64,000 bases of DNA from Prostheceraeus crozeri (GCA_907163375.1 CAJQUW010007240.1:620001-684000); one strand, 5' to 3'. Positions 45,325 through 57,850 are shown, numbered from the stretch's first letter. Notes: generated by a model from the sequence alone, not told the origin. Program-made: numbers and translations.

Positions 45325-46319
45325 CACTGTAAATCGCTCAATACCAATCACATACGAAGGATGCATGCCAAAATATTTTTCGGTATATTTCTGTATTCTC
45401 TTGTATGCTTTTCGTATGTTATTTCAAATGTGGTATGCTTTAAATACTACAGCCATACCGCACAATGTTAAAGGAAAACATCAATGATTTCTAATATATG
45501 TTGATTTAAGGCCTTTTGTCAATAAAGATCACACTAATGTTACTACTGTTTTGTAAGTAGTGAGATAATGACATTCAAGAGTCATACTTTCAATACCGAA
45601 TTCGATTTTAATACACGCAAGTCTAAGGCATTTCATGAAATATCAATAAGATTTCAACCATCAACAATTATGCATTATGTAATTTTGAAATTAAGCATAT
45701 TATCAATTCGAAATAAAAACACATTATAATTCATGAACGCAAAAAATAGTTATGTTTGAGATATATACGTCAACAAGATTTCACTTAAGATATTGTTTAA
45801 ATGAAATGATGTTTATCAACTTGGGTCATAAAGTAGAATTAGCTAAACGTCCTGCTAATATTGCTAGACAAGTAGCATCGACGACATATTCGAAGAGCAT
45901 AAAATTCACAATAAATCTAATGTACTTAAATATCACTCTATCAAACAAAAAAAATCACGACTGGTATTACCGAAAAAAGTTATTTGACAGTAGTATGTAA
46001 TATATATTTGTTTGCTATGTGACTTGAAGTTGCACATACCAAACACATACCAGAGGCATACGAATAAGGATGAATTTGCATCGGTGCTCGTATATAAAAC
46101 ATACCAACAACTCATATTTCAGTGTAAAACAGCCAATCACAGATTGAATAGTTCGCATCGCTACATACCAATCACATACTAAAGTAAGTGAGATGTGGTA
46201 TGAAAAACACACTAGATCTATGTAGACATACCAGAATCTCGTATCAGATGTTAGTTTCAAATTGCATGTGATTTTGGTATATGTCTGTATGTAATTTTCG
46301 TATCCAGCGATTTACAGTG
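45325..46319. mobile_element. TA-flanked MITE with CATACCA subterminal repeats
   Basis: Ends CACTGTAAATCGCT and AGCGATTTACAGTG are perfect 14-bp inverted repeats flanked by TA on both sides (16 bp counting the TA). The interior near each end repeats the phrase ATACCAATCACATAC and CATACCA / TGGTATG many times in both orientations. It is 995 bp and no transposase is encoded. TA target and terminal sequence suggest Tc1/mariner mobilisation. Confidence 0.75.
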
Positions 46320-48267
46320 TATGCTCAACCCTAGTTTGAATTCCGTCTGACCTATATTATTATTTCTGTTGACTCATATGGTCTTTGTATTATTTTGTAT
46401 AATACATCTTCATCCCATGAGTAGCTCCCATAGAAGGGAGTGAAACCGATTGTAACATCATTTGATTTTTCCTTGAGTTTATCTCTAATTATACTTATTT
46501 ACTGGCATATTGGTTATTTGTATTGTTTATATATATGCATGATAAAAAGAATATCAAGATACTTAAATGAATAAGTAGCACCAAGAAGTCCTTCTCTAGA
46601 CTAGACTTTGATTTTAACTCCCTCCTTTAGACCCCCATTTTCACTTTTGATATTTCAAGACAAAATCTGTGATATTCTTGTGCTAAAATGCAGTGTTGCC
46701 ATGTCTCCATGTACATGCTCTACTCAGCGTAAAAGTTGTAGTGGTATTCCATAGACAGAAAGTTGATTTGAATTTCTTAATGACATCTAGTAAAATTTCC
46801 GTTCTCCACATCGCTTGATTTAGGCAAGACCGAAGCATTAGGAATATAGAACTACACGATCATAGAAATTATCATTTTGTATGAATGTGCGTGCATAATC
46901 AATCGTCCGGTGAAAGCAAATTGTGAGATTCAATCTACACAGCCGTAGAAAATTGATTTTCGTGTATAATCAGCAGCCTGAAGATGTTCAGAGCATCAAA
47001 GCATTTTCGTCCTTCTATTGCTTTGACGTTTGTAATTATTTTTACGATAATTTTTCTGTCTTCGCTTCACCATGTCAATTCGATTCGAAATAAGCAGTAT
47101 GCAAAATGAGCATGGGCATATCTTGTGTCCATTGTACTACTATTCTTTCAACACTCAACATACATGAAAACATCAAAAAGTTTTGTCCAACAGCAACTTC
47201 AACAATTTTGTCTCATTATCGTTTTTTATCAATATCAGTTCCCTTCTATGAGAGCCAATTTTGAGCTGTTCTCAATTGGACATTGTCTGATTGCAGTCGT
47301 ATTGCAAGGATTGCGTCATATTATTTTTCATCCACCCCGCATGTCTTGCGATTTTAAAGAGAAACTGAGCTATTTTATTATTTGTTGAATGAGCAATGGA
47401 ATCAAAGGATTAGGCTTTGCGGCCAGTTGCACAGACTTTGTGTGGATAATGTTTAGATCGGATTGAGATCTGATGTCATCTCGTTGTCGAATTTAGAATG
47501 AAATTAGCTGTCAGTCAATCGTCGTCAGAATTATCCTTATTTGAAATATAATTGCGACACATTCACCAAAGCATTATTCACGGTAAGCGTAGCTTTAGCA
47601 ATTCAGCTCGTACTTCTACACAAAGTCTATGGTTGATGACGCATTCAAATTTGCATGAATAGAACTCCCATTTTTAAGAATAGTAATTTGAGAATAGTAA
47701 TAATAAGAATAGAAATCTGCTTGATGTGATAAAATATTTGAGCTAAATGATTTACTGATTCTATTATGTTTAAATTTCATTTATACAAAAGAACGTGTGA
47801 TAAATAGAATGAATAATTAAAGATTCAGCTGCATCCTCAGTTGAAAAATGGGAACAGACCTGAGAGTGAGCTACGCACCGATCCCTATCCTGCATGAAGT
47901 CAATTTTTATATTTTAAAAACGTAAAAATCACTTATTTGTGCGAGCATTTGACATAACAAAACGTGTCCAAGTTTTCAGATCATGAGGCAGAGTCCTACA
48001 TTTCAGCAAATTTGGTTATTTGAATTCCAAAATCCAAGCTCGGATTGGGTCTGCACTATTATGTTTCCTTGGTTTAAGTTGAATCAGGTGATGAAACAAG
48101 TGCATGTGATATCATATAGAATTTTTTTTACAGATGGAGTTACACTTTTTCTTCCCAATACATGAGTTTATGAATTTGTGTGTTCAATCAGGAAGTTAAT
48201 GGTCGAATTATTTTCTCTGAATTAGATTCATAAACAAATCAAGATAGAATGTGATTTTCGTTTTCAG
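46320..48267. other. intron 3' portion, no supported gene
   Basis: AT-rich. A diverged copy of the dispersed repeat of about 25,082-25,120 lies at about 47,828-47,862. The end carries the TTTTCGTTTTCAG acceptor of the zinc-finger exon. Confidence 0.4.
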
Positions 48268-48525
48268 CGTATACACACGGGTGAAAAACCATTCAAATGT
48301 GAAGTTTGCAGTCGTGCTTTCCGACAACCCGGCAATTTAACTCGTCACCGCCTCACACACACAACTTTGAAGCCATATGTATGCCCAAGTTGCCACAAAG
48401 CGTTCAACCGAGCATCCAATCTCCACACGCATGTGAAAACACACAATGCATCCACTGGACGTCATTTTGGACTCTCCCGAGTTCATATGAGACCAAGATA
48501 CAATTTTTTCCTGTCAGGTAGGTGA
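48268..48525 (+). CDS. C2H2 zinc-finger repressor, exon B (fingers 1-3)
   Basis: The exon begins RIHTGEKPF directly after TTTTCAG, completing finger 1 (C162, C165, H178, H182 in the joined protein). Finger 2 is C190, C193, H206, H210 (CEVCSRAFRQPGNLTRHRLTH). Finger 3 is C218, C221, H234, H238 (CPSCHKAFNRASNLHTHVKTH). The first linker is TGEKP and the second TTLKP. Read through, the frame ends with TGA at 48,523 after a 26-residue tail, giving 264 residues. A CAG/GTAGGTGAG donor after 48,517 would remove that stop, so a further exon is possible. It would bind DNA sequence-specifically in the nucleus. Confidence 0.88.
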   Translation, partial: RIHTGEKPFKCEVCSRAFRQPGNLTRHRLTHTTLKPYVCPSCHKAFNRASNLHTHVKTHNASTGRHFGLSRVHMRPRYNFFLSGR

Positions 48526-49459
48526 GCTCTTATTGTACGCATATGTCCTGCTTTTACCAAGGACGGAGTTTTCGGACTAAATCAAACCTTTTATATATAT
48601 TTAAACGGTCCAAACAAGTGCTGAGGTAGACGAAATCTAAGTCAAAATACAAACCAACGCGTGTGAATGTGCAAATGTGAATAATATCATGGCAGAATAT
48701 AGCGAGTCTTGAGTATAGAGACAATGACATTTTTCATTTGTGATTCTCTGAACACTTGAATTTGTGTGGTTTGCTTTAAGGACAGTTTTGATGTCAGTGA
48801 TTACCCAGCCATGACACGTTGGATAGTGGTTGATAGTGAAATGACAAGCTCTTTCAATAGTGATTTTGCAAAGTTATGAATATTTTTGCAAATTGAATTT
48901 TAATTATAAACTGCAAATTGTGAATTCATAAAAAAAATAAAAAAAGTAAAAATTGACAAAAAGTAAATTAAAAAGTTCTAAATGCAAGATGCATTAAATG
49001 AATTATTTTTTAGTTGTGAATTTTTGCAAAACCGCCTCATCTATACAATTTTATTGACATTGTCAGTTATATGTAGCAGCAAGCGCATCAACAGCCGATA
49101 ATGGGTGTTAATAGCATGTGTCAAATACTACTGTTCGGTTCATTGTGTTCGAAGAGGTAATTTCTTTTCTTTTCCTTAGTAGGCCTACTCTTTCAGCATG
49201 TCCCTCTATGCATTCTTTGATAAAGCCACTGCAAAATCAAATTCGAAATCAGCTAATTCAAAAATGCAGATAGAATTTGCAGGCATATTTATCATTCAAA
49301 TTTAGAAATACAACTGCAGGAACAGATGCTAATGCTATTAAGGGTTTAATTCATTTAAGCCCAATTCAAAAACAAATTCAATTTCATCTACAAAATCAGC
49401 TCTTATCTGTGCAAACTCCTCTCAAAACTTAATGGAGGCTGCATTTTATACAACTTGGG
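48526..49459. other. downstream flank, no supported gene
   Basis: AT-rich sequence; A-rich runs with AATAAA-like words at 48,930-48,945 could serve 3' end formation of the zinc-finger gene, but nothing decides this. Confidence 0.35.
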
Positions 49460-49714
49460 GACATTATCATAAAGTCAAGAAATCCCATGTCTCGGGGTCT
49501 TTTAATGACATCGGTAATGATGCGCCTCTTAATGATCCAGTAAAAGTCGTCTGTTATCATTGTCAAGTAATACAGAACTTAGGAACATGATGACTACCAA
49601 GTTAATAAAAGACATCAACACCCTTGATTCCTCGACCTCACTTGCCTGACCCAGGAGTCGAACCGAAGTCTGCAATGTAGACGATCTCCCACCACTAGGC
49701 CACACCGACGGTGC
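49460..49714 (-). mobile_element. tRNA-derived SINE
   Basis: On the minus strand 49,714-49,641 is tRNA-like: A box GTGTGGCCTAGTGGTGGGAG and a perfect B box GGTTCGACTCC (49,654-49,664), spaced as in a tRNA gene. The acceptor arms do not pair and a non-tRNA body continues to about 49,460, so it is a SINE and not a tRNA gene. It differs from the SINE at 15.2 kb. The 3' limit is approximate. Confidence 0.7.
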
Positions 49715-50157
49715 AAAACGAATGCTTGAAGTGAAGGCAGAAGTCATCTCCAAGTGATATCGACACTCTACAACTTATTGACTGATTATGCGCTGCTAGT
49801 ATTTTGTCAATTTGAATGATTTTTTGAAATTGAAGCGGGGAAATAAGAATTTAGCATTTGCGATGCGCTACTTGACTAGTTTCTAGAGATTTACAACGTG
49901 TTCAACTTTAATTATTAAATTTTCGCGAGAGCATGCGTTTATCAAGCTGAATGAAACATAGTACAGTAGGCTATTAAAGAATTATTCCATATGTGCATAA
50001 ATAGCTGAGCATAATGACCATATGAAACGAATAAGAATGGAAAAGCAAATGCAGCTAGTGATACATTGCAGTTAGATTTTCAGATGCAAAATATTCTTTG
50101 AATTCTACATCAAATAGTAATTATACAACTCCGGATTAACGCCTGACTCAAGTTTGA

Positions 50158-50640
50158 GTGTTTGTTTGTCGACTTCACTGCTTCCTGGACTCGAAATCTC
50201 GGCACCAACTTGTCGTCTTAATGACGCCGTTACGTCAGCACTTCCCTTCCCGCCCTGCCCGAAGTCTATGGGCTTTGGCGACACTGTTAATCGTCTTCCT
50301 CTCCTTCGAGTGGCAAGGCAGCCTATCCCCCGTGGATGCTATCAAATTGGCCTATTCTCAATATTGGGACATTATCTGCCCCTTCCGCGAAATGTTTTTT
50401 CTTTTCCTCGCACCCTGCATGCAGTTACATCATTTGACGTCAGTGCTCGTTAGCCGTTTAACCCTCACACACAATAGCTTTATCTGTTTCCTTAATTTAA
50501 ATAACTCTAGCGGCAGGTTAACTCATTATATCATTGACTTAACATGCAATCATGTTAACATCCTTTCATTTCAGATGCATAATACACCTCATTGGGTCAC
50601 ATTGATCGGCCGAGGAAGGCACAGTGACATGATATGATGC
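50158..50640 (+). CDS. possible coding exon of unknown gene
   Basis: A 159-codon frame in a GC-richer island. From Met 22 it reads MTPLRQHFPSRPARS, then a hydrophobic stretch WALATLLIVFLSF resembling a signal peptide or membrane helix, then WQGSLSPVDAIKLAYSQYWD. A pyrimidine-rich tract ending GCATGCAG (about 50,395-50,424) looks like a 3' splice site and TGACGTCA follows at 50,435. So the block may instead be a promoter or an intron-exon boundary. No family recognised. Confidence 0.22.
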
Positions 50641-51728
50641 GACATGGTACAACATGGTGAACTATGTCAACACATATTGGTCAATATCTAAACCGCATTT
50701 ACACAAGGACCGGTAAAACTCGGTGTTTGGACTTTGAGTTTCCGAGACTCGCTATTCAGCAAGTTTCAAATTAATTTTCCTTCTATCAATCCCGGTGAAA
50801 TATTGTCATATTAAAGACAGTGAAATAATGGAATCTACCTCACACATATTCTTTTACGGATGTGTTTCTATAACATTTTCATTGAATTTACTGTACTACC
50901 ATAAATAAATCAAGTTCTTTAGAAGCAAAATTACCTTTGTTCATAAAACGTTGAAGATCACTGGATTCGGATTACGCATGTTACTGCATCATGTAAACAC
51001 ATAAATAAATGTGCCGCCAGAATAGGAGACGCATCACTCATTGTTTTTGCATTTAAAGTTCATGCATATTTCGCTCAAGGACGTTCCTTATTCTTTTTTT
51101 ACTTTGTTTTGTTTATCATATTTGTTCTGATTTCTTTTATTGTTTATTGAGCATACATCATTATCGTTGACAATTCTGCTTTCCTACTAGTTTTTGTTCG
51201 CAGCTAATAATTCAGAATTCAAATGATTTACAAATTTATAGCAAACTGACTCTTCAACACTGTGGTTACACGTATTTGTCCATTGTAGAATACAGATTTT
51301 GCAAGGCTTCGACGAATTTCAATATGCATATAGGGCGCTCTCATTGCATTTTTGCTACCATATTAGAGTTGCTATCATTCTAGAGCCTCCCCTATTCAAG
51401 GGCGACTTTCATTCACAAAAATGAATATGAATTGACTGATTATGAAACAAATTACACGTACAGTTAGCGGAAGTTAACTTTTTTCAGAATAGAACTTTTT
51501 CAATCGATGAAATATAGTCGATTCTACAATGACTGCTTTAATAAGAGTATTTATGGTTCTCATCAATTTTTAATACAATTATAGATACAAGTAAGTTGTT
51601 GTAGATCATTGTTTAATACTCACACAACTTTTGATGCAACTTTCATTTCTTGAGTGGTTGTATGATATCTCCATAGATCTATTAACTTTGACTCTTCGTT
51701 ATTTCAGTTGGATGTATTTCAATATGAT
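50641..51728. other. no recognisable feature
   Basis: AT-rich sequence with no supported gene or repeat. Confidence 0.4.
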
Positions 51729-53688
51729 AACCACTAAAATGAGAACTAACCAAAACTCAGAACTAACCATAACTTTGCCGAACTAGCTGCAAACAAGGAA
51801 CTAGCCCTATACTTCAACATTAAAGGCAGATTTATCTTGTCTTATAAAAACGTATTTGCTAAAATAATAAGTCCAATGAAAAAATTGAAAAAGAATCAGA
51901 AGTCTTGAATTTTTAGAATTTAGAATTGATGCAGTTACTCCGAACTGGCCTCAATAACTGAGAACCAGCTAGAATATCAAAGTGTGAATTTATGCTTCAG
52001 ATCAGTGTAAATTAAAACTTCAATCGTAATCACATTTGAAGAAAGACACAAGCAAACGGAAACTTTCCACTGTTTTTTCTTCAATTGTAATTCTATCAGC
52101 GAGAACCAATCAGAAATATTGCGAACTAGCCAAATTATAAAAAATCATGATATATTCCATCTACAGAAGCGTATTTGATAATGCAGTCATCTTGCATCCG
52201 ACGAAATTGTTATTTGAAATTTCGATGAAAACTTCGTGTTTTGAAGCTCATAATTCTTGCTAGTCCCATATTCTGAGAATCACTCAAAATAATAATCTAT
52301 ACGCATAAAAATGCCACACCTAGATGCTAATTAATTATGTGACTGAAAGTCAACATGAAGAAATGTGAAAATAAAATGAAAAAATGCATCTAAATTTCTT
52401 GAATTTTATTGAGGCACCATAACTGTTGCGAACCAGTCCCGAATAGTGCGGAGCACCCAATTAATGAAAACTCACATGCAGTGCTACTGTACGTATACAA
52501 CACAAATTTGATGCATTTCATTTCTTCTATGATAGGAAACAGAAAGAGTATCCCATCAAAAAATTCCGCATTTTCGAATCAATGGAAACTACTGGGGGTC
52601 AGCCCTAATATCTGTCAACTACTCAAAATATGAATCTCTGCATCAAGCGTAACCAGAAAAGTATAAGGTATCTTGTCGAATGCATGTTCACACAAGGAAA
52701 AGCAGAAAATACCTGAATTCCACACACACAGTCATGGCACCAAGCCCAAATTATGAGAACTGCCCGAAATCTAAATCTGAGTTAGCAACTTTATTAAACG
52801 TAATAGAAAATCTTTTTTCATGATATATAGACAAGAAAAGCAAGAAAATTCATTCTATGTAGTCATCTCATCGCAACAAAATGACAGGTTCAGCATATGT
52901 TAACCACACCAAGATGCTGCATCAAAGGATAGAAAATCTTCTGCAGACAACAGAAATAAGCGGTTATTTATCAAAAATTATCTATTTATGGCTTAGAAGT
53001 CAATTGAGGTGAACATGTTCACCATATCATTCATTGCCAGCTTGCAAAGATGTGCATCAAATAAAACATCAATAGAGACTGAGTTATTTTTTTACTAAGA
53101 TGCGTGAAAATCTACTAGAATTGTACTACAGAATGTAGAAGAAAACATGTTAAGAAAGTTTTGTGATATATAATGTAGTTTATTCACAAATTATATCCAA
53201 TTTTTTGCTTAAGGTTTGTTTCATCATCAGGTGTACTCGTATTTGATAACAGCATATCCTACTCGTAAATGCTCCAGCTGAATTTTAATGCATCGGGACA
53301 TGAAACTCACATATGAAACACTTTGAAGTTTGAAAACAGTCCACCTTCAAATTCTATCTTAACAGCGTCAATTCCAAATTAATTTGCATTATTCTAATTA
53401 TTTGCATTGATCTGGAATATTAATTGACACTTTTTAATATTTTGGGTGATTCTCAGTTATTCGGGACAGTTCGGAGTAACTGCATCAATTCTGAATTTCA
53501 AAAAAATCAAGACTTCTGATAATTTTTCAAATTTTTCACTGGAATTATTATTTTAGCAGATACGTTTTTAATGGCAGGATAGGGCTGACTTTAATACTAA
53601 AGCATATCGCTATTTCCCTGTTTTAGGGCTAATTCAGCGAAGTTATGGTTGGCTCTGAGTTTTAGCTAATTCTTATTTGAGTAGTTTC
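51729..53688. mobile_element. ~2-kb foldback element with ~250-bp inverted ends
   Basis: The left arm (51,729 to about 51,985) and right arm (about 53,425-53,688) are inverted copies at roughly 80% identity. They share phrases such as AATTGATGCAGTTACTCCGAACTG and AAAACGTATTTGCTAAAATAAT (each split here by a few differences). The interior carries many loose repeats of GAACTAGCC / AGAACTGCCCGAAAT type. It has no coding capacity and no clear target duplication. A non-autonomous, rather old foldback DNA transposon is the best reading. Confidence 0.65.
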
Positions 53689-53796
53689 TAATTAGAAAAG
53701 TCATTTCCATTGCTCACTTACAAATGTTGTCAAAAACTCATGTATTGACAGCTGATTCTTCTGAGGTCGTTGACTATAATGTAAAATGTAGAAATT

Positions 53797-53797
<1 letters not shown>

Positions 53798-53881
<84 letters not shown>
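53798..53881. repeat. TA microsatellite
   Basis: About 40 TA units with a single interruption. A tyrosine-isoleucine reading frame on the minus strand is only a shadow of it. Confidence 0.9.
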
Positions 53882-53884
<3 letters not shown>

Positions 53885-54680
53885 ATTAAATGCATCCTTT
53901 TAAATATCTCTGAATGATCACTTTTTGATACTTTTCTTGCGACACACTGTGTCAGATGACTGATGAGAAACATTGAGAAATAGCTTATTACAAATCTTGT
54001 TGTTAGACATCTTCGTTTACGTGAAATTGCTATAAATATCTGCTAGCTATTACATTGGACAAGCACTTACCAAAATAATAGCAATTAGAGCAACTTTTAA
54101 GTCTCTGGATGGAGAGCATGCGCTTCCTACTTTTCGGATGGACATATACAAACAGCAGCGTGAAATTCGGTCTGCAAGTTTCATTTGCAAAGCCCTGTTG
54201 ATTTGCCATTAACATGTACATGTAATTGAATTCTGTTGCTGCATTAATTAAGAAAATAGTTAATTTTTTACCAATACAAAATATAATGATATTCTTTTGC
54301 AAATCAGATGTCAAAACCGGAAGAATGTCACAAAAGATAGCGTAAATTTTATACTGTCATCTTCTTGGATTTGTTGAATACAAATAGACTACAAATACAT
54401 GCACTTTGGAAATGTTTAAAAATGTCAGAAAGACAAAAGCCTTTTCATGATAACTATTTGCCTCGTGGATAATATTTCACAAACGCACGGAAATCACAAA
54501 AAATCAAGAAAATCTCAAAGTTCGACATCGAAGTGACTTCTTTTCAATTGACAAAATCATTTCTTTTAGAACTGAATCGATTACATAATGATATAATGAT
54601 CGATTCATTGATCCTAAATCTAAACTGACAATGACTATCCGACATACAGTACTTAATTTCCTGTACATGGCATGTGTGTA
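53882..54680. other. no recognisable feature
   Basis: AT-rich sequence up to the TA target of the mariner element. Confidence 0.4.
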
Positions 54681-56419
54681 CGTGGTGTGATCCAAAATGT
54701 CCCGGACTAACCTACTTGCAGATAACCTGTGATAACGAATACTACTTCAGATGTAAATTTAGGTCTTTAAGGCATGAGAAATATGGTCGCCGAAATTTTT
54801 CCGGTCAGTTTTCTATTTTTAAAAGATATTTTTACATTTTAACATGAATTTCTGTATTTTCTGAATTGATCGAGATCCGATTTGTCTTATTGTTATAGTT
54901 AGATTGATTTTGATTTGTACCTTATTTGACGGATATCTTTGCCATGAATATTGCACGTCTTTTGTTAATTGCTTCATGTGTTACGATATCAATCAGTGAA
55001 GTTCATTCAGCACGCATTCATTAAGAAATCCGTGTCAACGATGGTTCTTTGTTCTATCAGTTTTCATGATGGATGTGACAAGCGTGTCTTCAGTCGAATA
55101 TCGCAGTGTGATACGATACCTCCTGATCCGCGGCTTCGCTAATGGTGACATTCTAAAGGAATTAAGCCTGGCATATGGAAGCAAAGCTCCATCGAGAACT
55201 ACTGCTTATTTCTGGATAAGCGAATTTAAACGCGGAAGACAATCTGTGGAGCAAGATTTTTCAACTGTTGGTCGGCCGCAGGAGATTCCGGAAGAGAAAT
55301 CGAGTCAGTGCGATGAAGTGATTACAGCACACAGAAGGATAACCATCCGTGAGTTGTCAAGAGAGTTGCGAATCAGTTATCACTCCTGTCATGACATCAT
55401 CGAAAGACTTGGATATCGCAAACTGGCATCACGTTTCGTACCGAAGTTTCTGTCACCTGAAATGAAGGAGAACAGACTTCTGGCGGCACAGTCAAATTTG
55501 GATCTCCTCGAAATGCACGGAGATCAGTTTCTGAACTGCATCCTTACAGAGGATGAAACACCTTTTAAGTTTGTATCTGCCTCAAAGTAAGCGAGAATCT
55601 GCAGAGTGGCGAAAATCAGGCGAGTCTGCCCCTTTGAAAATGCGATCCGGAACATCACATCGCCGGTCGTTGATGCTGACGGTCTTTTGGAACGCTTCGG
55701 GAATCCAACTGGTTGACTTTGCGGATAAAGGAGTAAGAATCAATAGCGAATATTATTCCAATCTGTTATCTGAAGCGAGGAAGAAAATAAGAAAGCCACG
55801 AAACATTCCCCTCTACTTGCTTCATGACAATGCTCCGATTCACACCTCGCAGGAGACAACCAATGCCTTAACGAGAAACGGATTTCAACTATTGAGCCAT
55901 CCTCCTTATTCACCTGACTTGGCCCCAAGTGACTTCTATCTGTTTAGATTCCTCAAAAAGCATCTTCGTGGACACCATTTTGAATCGCCAGTTGAACTGC
56001 GGGATGCAGTTACTGAGTTTTTTGATTCTTTGACACCGGAATTTTTTCATAAAGCTTTTTGTGAATTGAGACTTCGTTGGCAAAAAGTGACGAATGCTAA
56101 CGGCTCATACATTGAAAAGTAAACTGTTTTCTGGAACAAAACATTTGTTTTCCCGTTAATTATTAGTCAGGTTATTAGTGATAGCTTAACTGTCAAGTTA
56201 ATCTAAATATATTAATTCTAAATCGCTAGAATTTATAGGAAAATCTTGAAATTCAGACAAAAATGTTTGAAAATTTTGAAAAAATAGAAAACTGGCCGGA
56301 AAAATTTCGGCAACCATATTTCTCATGCCTTAAAGACCTAAATTTACATCTGAAGTAGTATTCGTTATCACAGGTTATCTGCAAGTAGGTTAGTCCGGGA
56401 CATTTTGGATCACACCACG
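54681..56419 (+). mobile_element. mariner transposon with ~140-bp TIRs
   Basis: The element is 1,739 bp and flanked by TA. It starts CGTGGTGTGATCCAAAATGT and its first 140 bp are repeated in inverse orientation at 56,280-56,419 with about two mismatches. Mariner TIRs are usually near 30 bp, so these are exceptionally long. The transposase lies between them in plus orientation and is nearly intact. The TIR identity above 98% indicates recent insertion. Confidence 0.92.
55066..56122 (+). pseudogene. mariner DD34D transposase, one frameshift
   Basis: Residues 1-174 hold the two helix-turn-helix units (RYLLIRGFANGDILKEL, TAYFWISEFKRGRQSV, RRITIRELSRELRIS) and end at ILTEDET, the first catalytic Asp. 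From about 55,565 the frame shifts: LYLPQSKRESAEWRKSG, LTVFWNASGIQLVDF, YLLHDNAPIHTS (second Asp) and HPPYSPDLAPSDFYLF (third). The last two Asp are 34 residues apart, the mariner DD34D signature. A WxxY/F C-terminal block (HHFESPVELRDAV...) follows. One length change near 55,560-55,590 is the only break I see. Confidence 0.9.
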
Positions 56420-57740
56420 TAAGTAGTATATGCGAGGTAGTGCTCATGCGGTGGTGCTCGTGATGGATGGAGGAAACTTTCCTCACATTCACCTACTTTA
56501 CCTAAATAGCTGATCGTTAGTGTAGCTAGAACAATGTAAAGACTTGCAAATGGGCTCGAATTTTCATAGCGGCCCGGCCTTCTCGCTTAGGTCCACTCGG
56601 CTCGCAATTGACATATTTACGAAAATGATAGAGGCTACATGATATACAGCACTATTAAATGTGCACATGCGTTCATGGTTGATTTTTCAGCAAACTGGAT
56701 AAATTTGGGTTGGATTGTAAGATTTTTGTTATATGCTAAGAATGGTGTGCAATATATGATTTTCAATTGTCGATAACCAAACGAAAGGTAAATTCAGTTT
56801 GAACGTTAAACTCATTCAAGTTATTTCAAATTATGAGAGTATAACAATAAAGTGCGTGCAGTCAACATTGTCGATGTATCAGACTATCATTCTAAATTTA
56901 GTTACCGATCAGCATCATAATTTTGAGACTTCAAATTTTTTTAATATATTCTACCATGAGACAAATATTCGAATTCCATAACTTACGATTATGTGGTCGT
57001 ATTATTTTATATTTTGTAATTTTCTTTTTCGCACAATACGTGCGCATGTATGTATTAACTTAAACCTCAACACCAAGTGATTATTCATTACGATATCTCC
57101 GTAGATGAATGCATGAACGAATGACGTTTATGTAATCAAAAGCCTCATTAAAAAATCCCGAGGCACCAGTACAGAAAGTCAGGACAAAAGTAGCTCCAAT
57201 ATAAGAAAAATTAAAAACAAACAAAAACTTTAACAAGAATTTAACACGATTGTTCAATAGATATTCCCAATATGCTCTGACACTTTCATTTTTATATCCT
57301 TTCAATTATAAATGGAAAAAAATTCAGGCTCGGCCCACTTGCGAGTCTATCCGTCTAGCAATCTTCACACAGCGGGAATGTTGCTGTGAAGAGTTATAAG
57401 AATAGTGATTTTTAATTTCATGGACAGTCAAAGGAATGACCTGCGGCTATATACTGTGATATGATATTTCTTGTGAATTTAATGAAGATGATGTTAAAAA
57501 TGTGCAAATTCACAGTGCAAAGTTCAAAGCAGCTTACTTTGAGCAAATAGCACTCCCATAGTAGGAACTTCATTATCGTAAATTACATTACAGTGATTAG
57601 AAAAGTCAATTAAAATGTCAGCATTTGTGTGGACCAGTTCAATTGTTTAATCAAAAAAATTCCGATTCAGATGTTTAACAACAATCTAATGATGAAGCAT
57701 GTATCAATACATAATCACTAAGTCTTGAAAGTTTAACGAA
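56420..57740. other. no recognisable feature
   Basis: AT-rich sequence; no supported gene. Confidence 0.4.
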
Positions 57741-57850
57741 CCTGTCCATATATATGTCCAAGTAGCATGTCATATGCGCCTGTTTTAAACTCTATGAAGA
57801 AGGGTCTGGACCCGAAACGTCGAGTAAAAGCTAGTTTTTTCTTTACTATT
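57741..57850 (+). mobile_element. PLE 3' terminal tail
   Basis: TATGAAGAAGGGTCTGGACC followed by CGAAACGTCGAGT is the hallmark PLE 3' motif: a hammerhead-like core with a perfect GGGTC/GACCC stem II and GAAAC. No coding region precedes it, so this is a short 3' remnant. The core box before stem II deviates from CUGANGA. Confidence 0.55.

Larger units (their letters stand above)
23774..48267 (+). other. 24.5-kb phase-0 intron of the zinc-finger gene
   Basis: A GTAAGT donor and TTTTCGTTTTCAG acceptor bound the intron, and joining the exons rebuilds THK-RIHTGEKPF, a perfect end of finger 1 plus the standard H/C linker. The intron is full of transposons on both strands. Its length comes largely from nested insertions, including a ~5.2-kb Tc1-hAT nest. 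Confidence 0.8.

Noticed and set aside
23237-48525. Naming the zinc-finger gene (snail, odd-skipped, Gfi, Fezf, Prdm)
   Set aside because: Finger residues do not match these families well enough from memory; no symbol given.
49641-49714. tRNA gene
   Set aside because: A and B boxes are good but acceptor arms do not pair and a SINE body follows.
53701-53973. Tyr-Ile repeat protein
   Set aside because: Pure shadow of the TA microsatellite.
55066-56122. SETMAR-like host fusion of a mariner transposase
   Set aside because: The transposase lies alone between intact TIRs with TA flanks and no host exon is joined.
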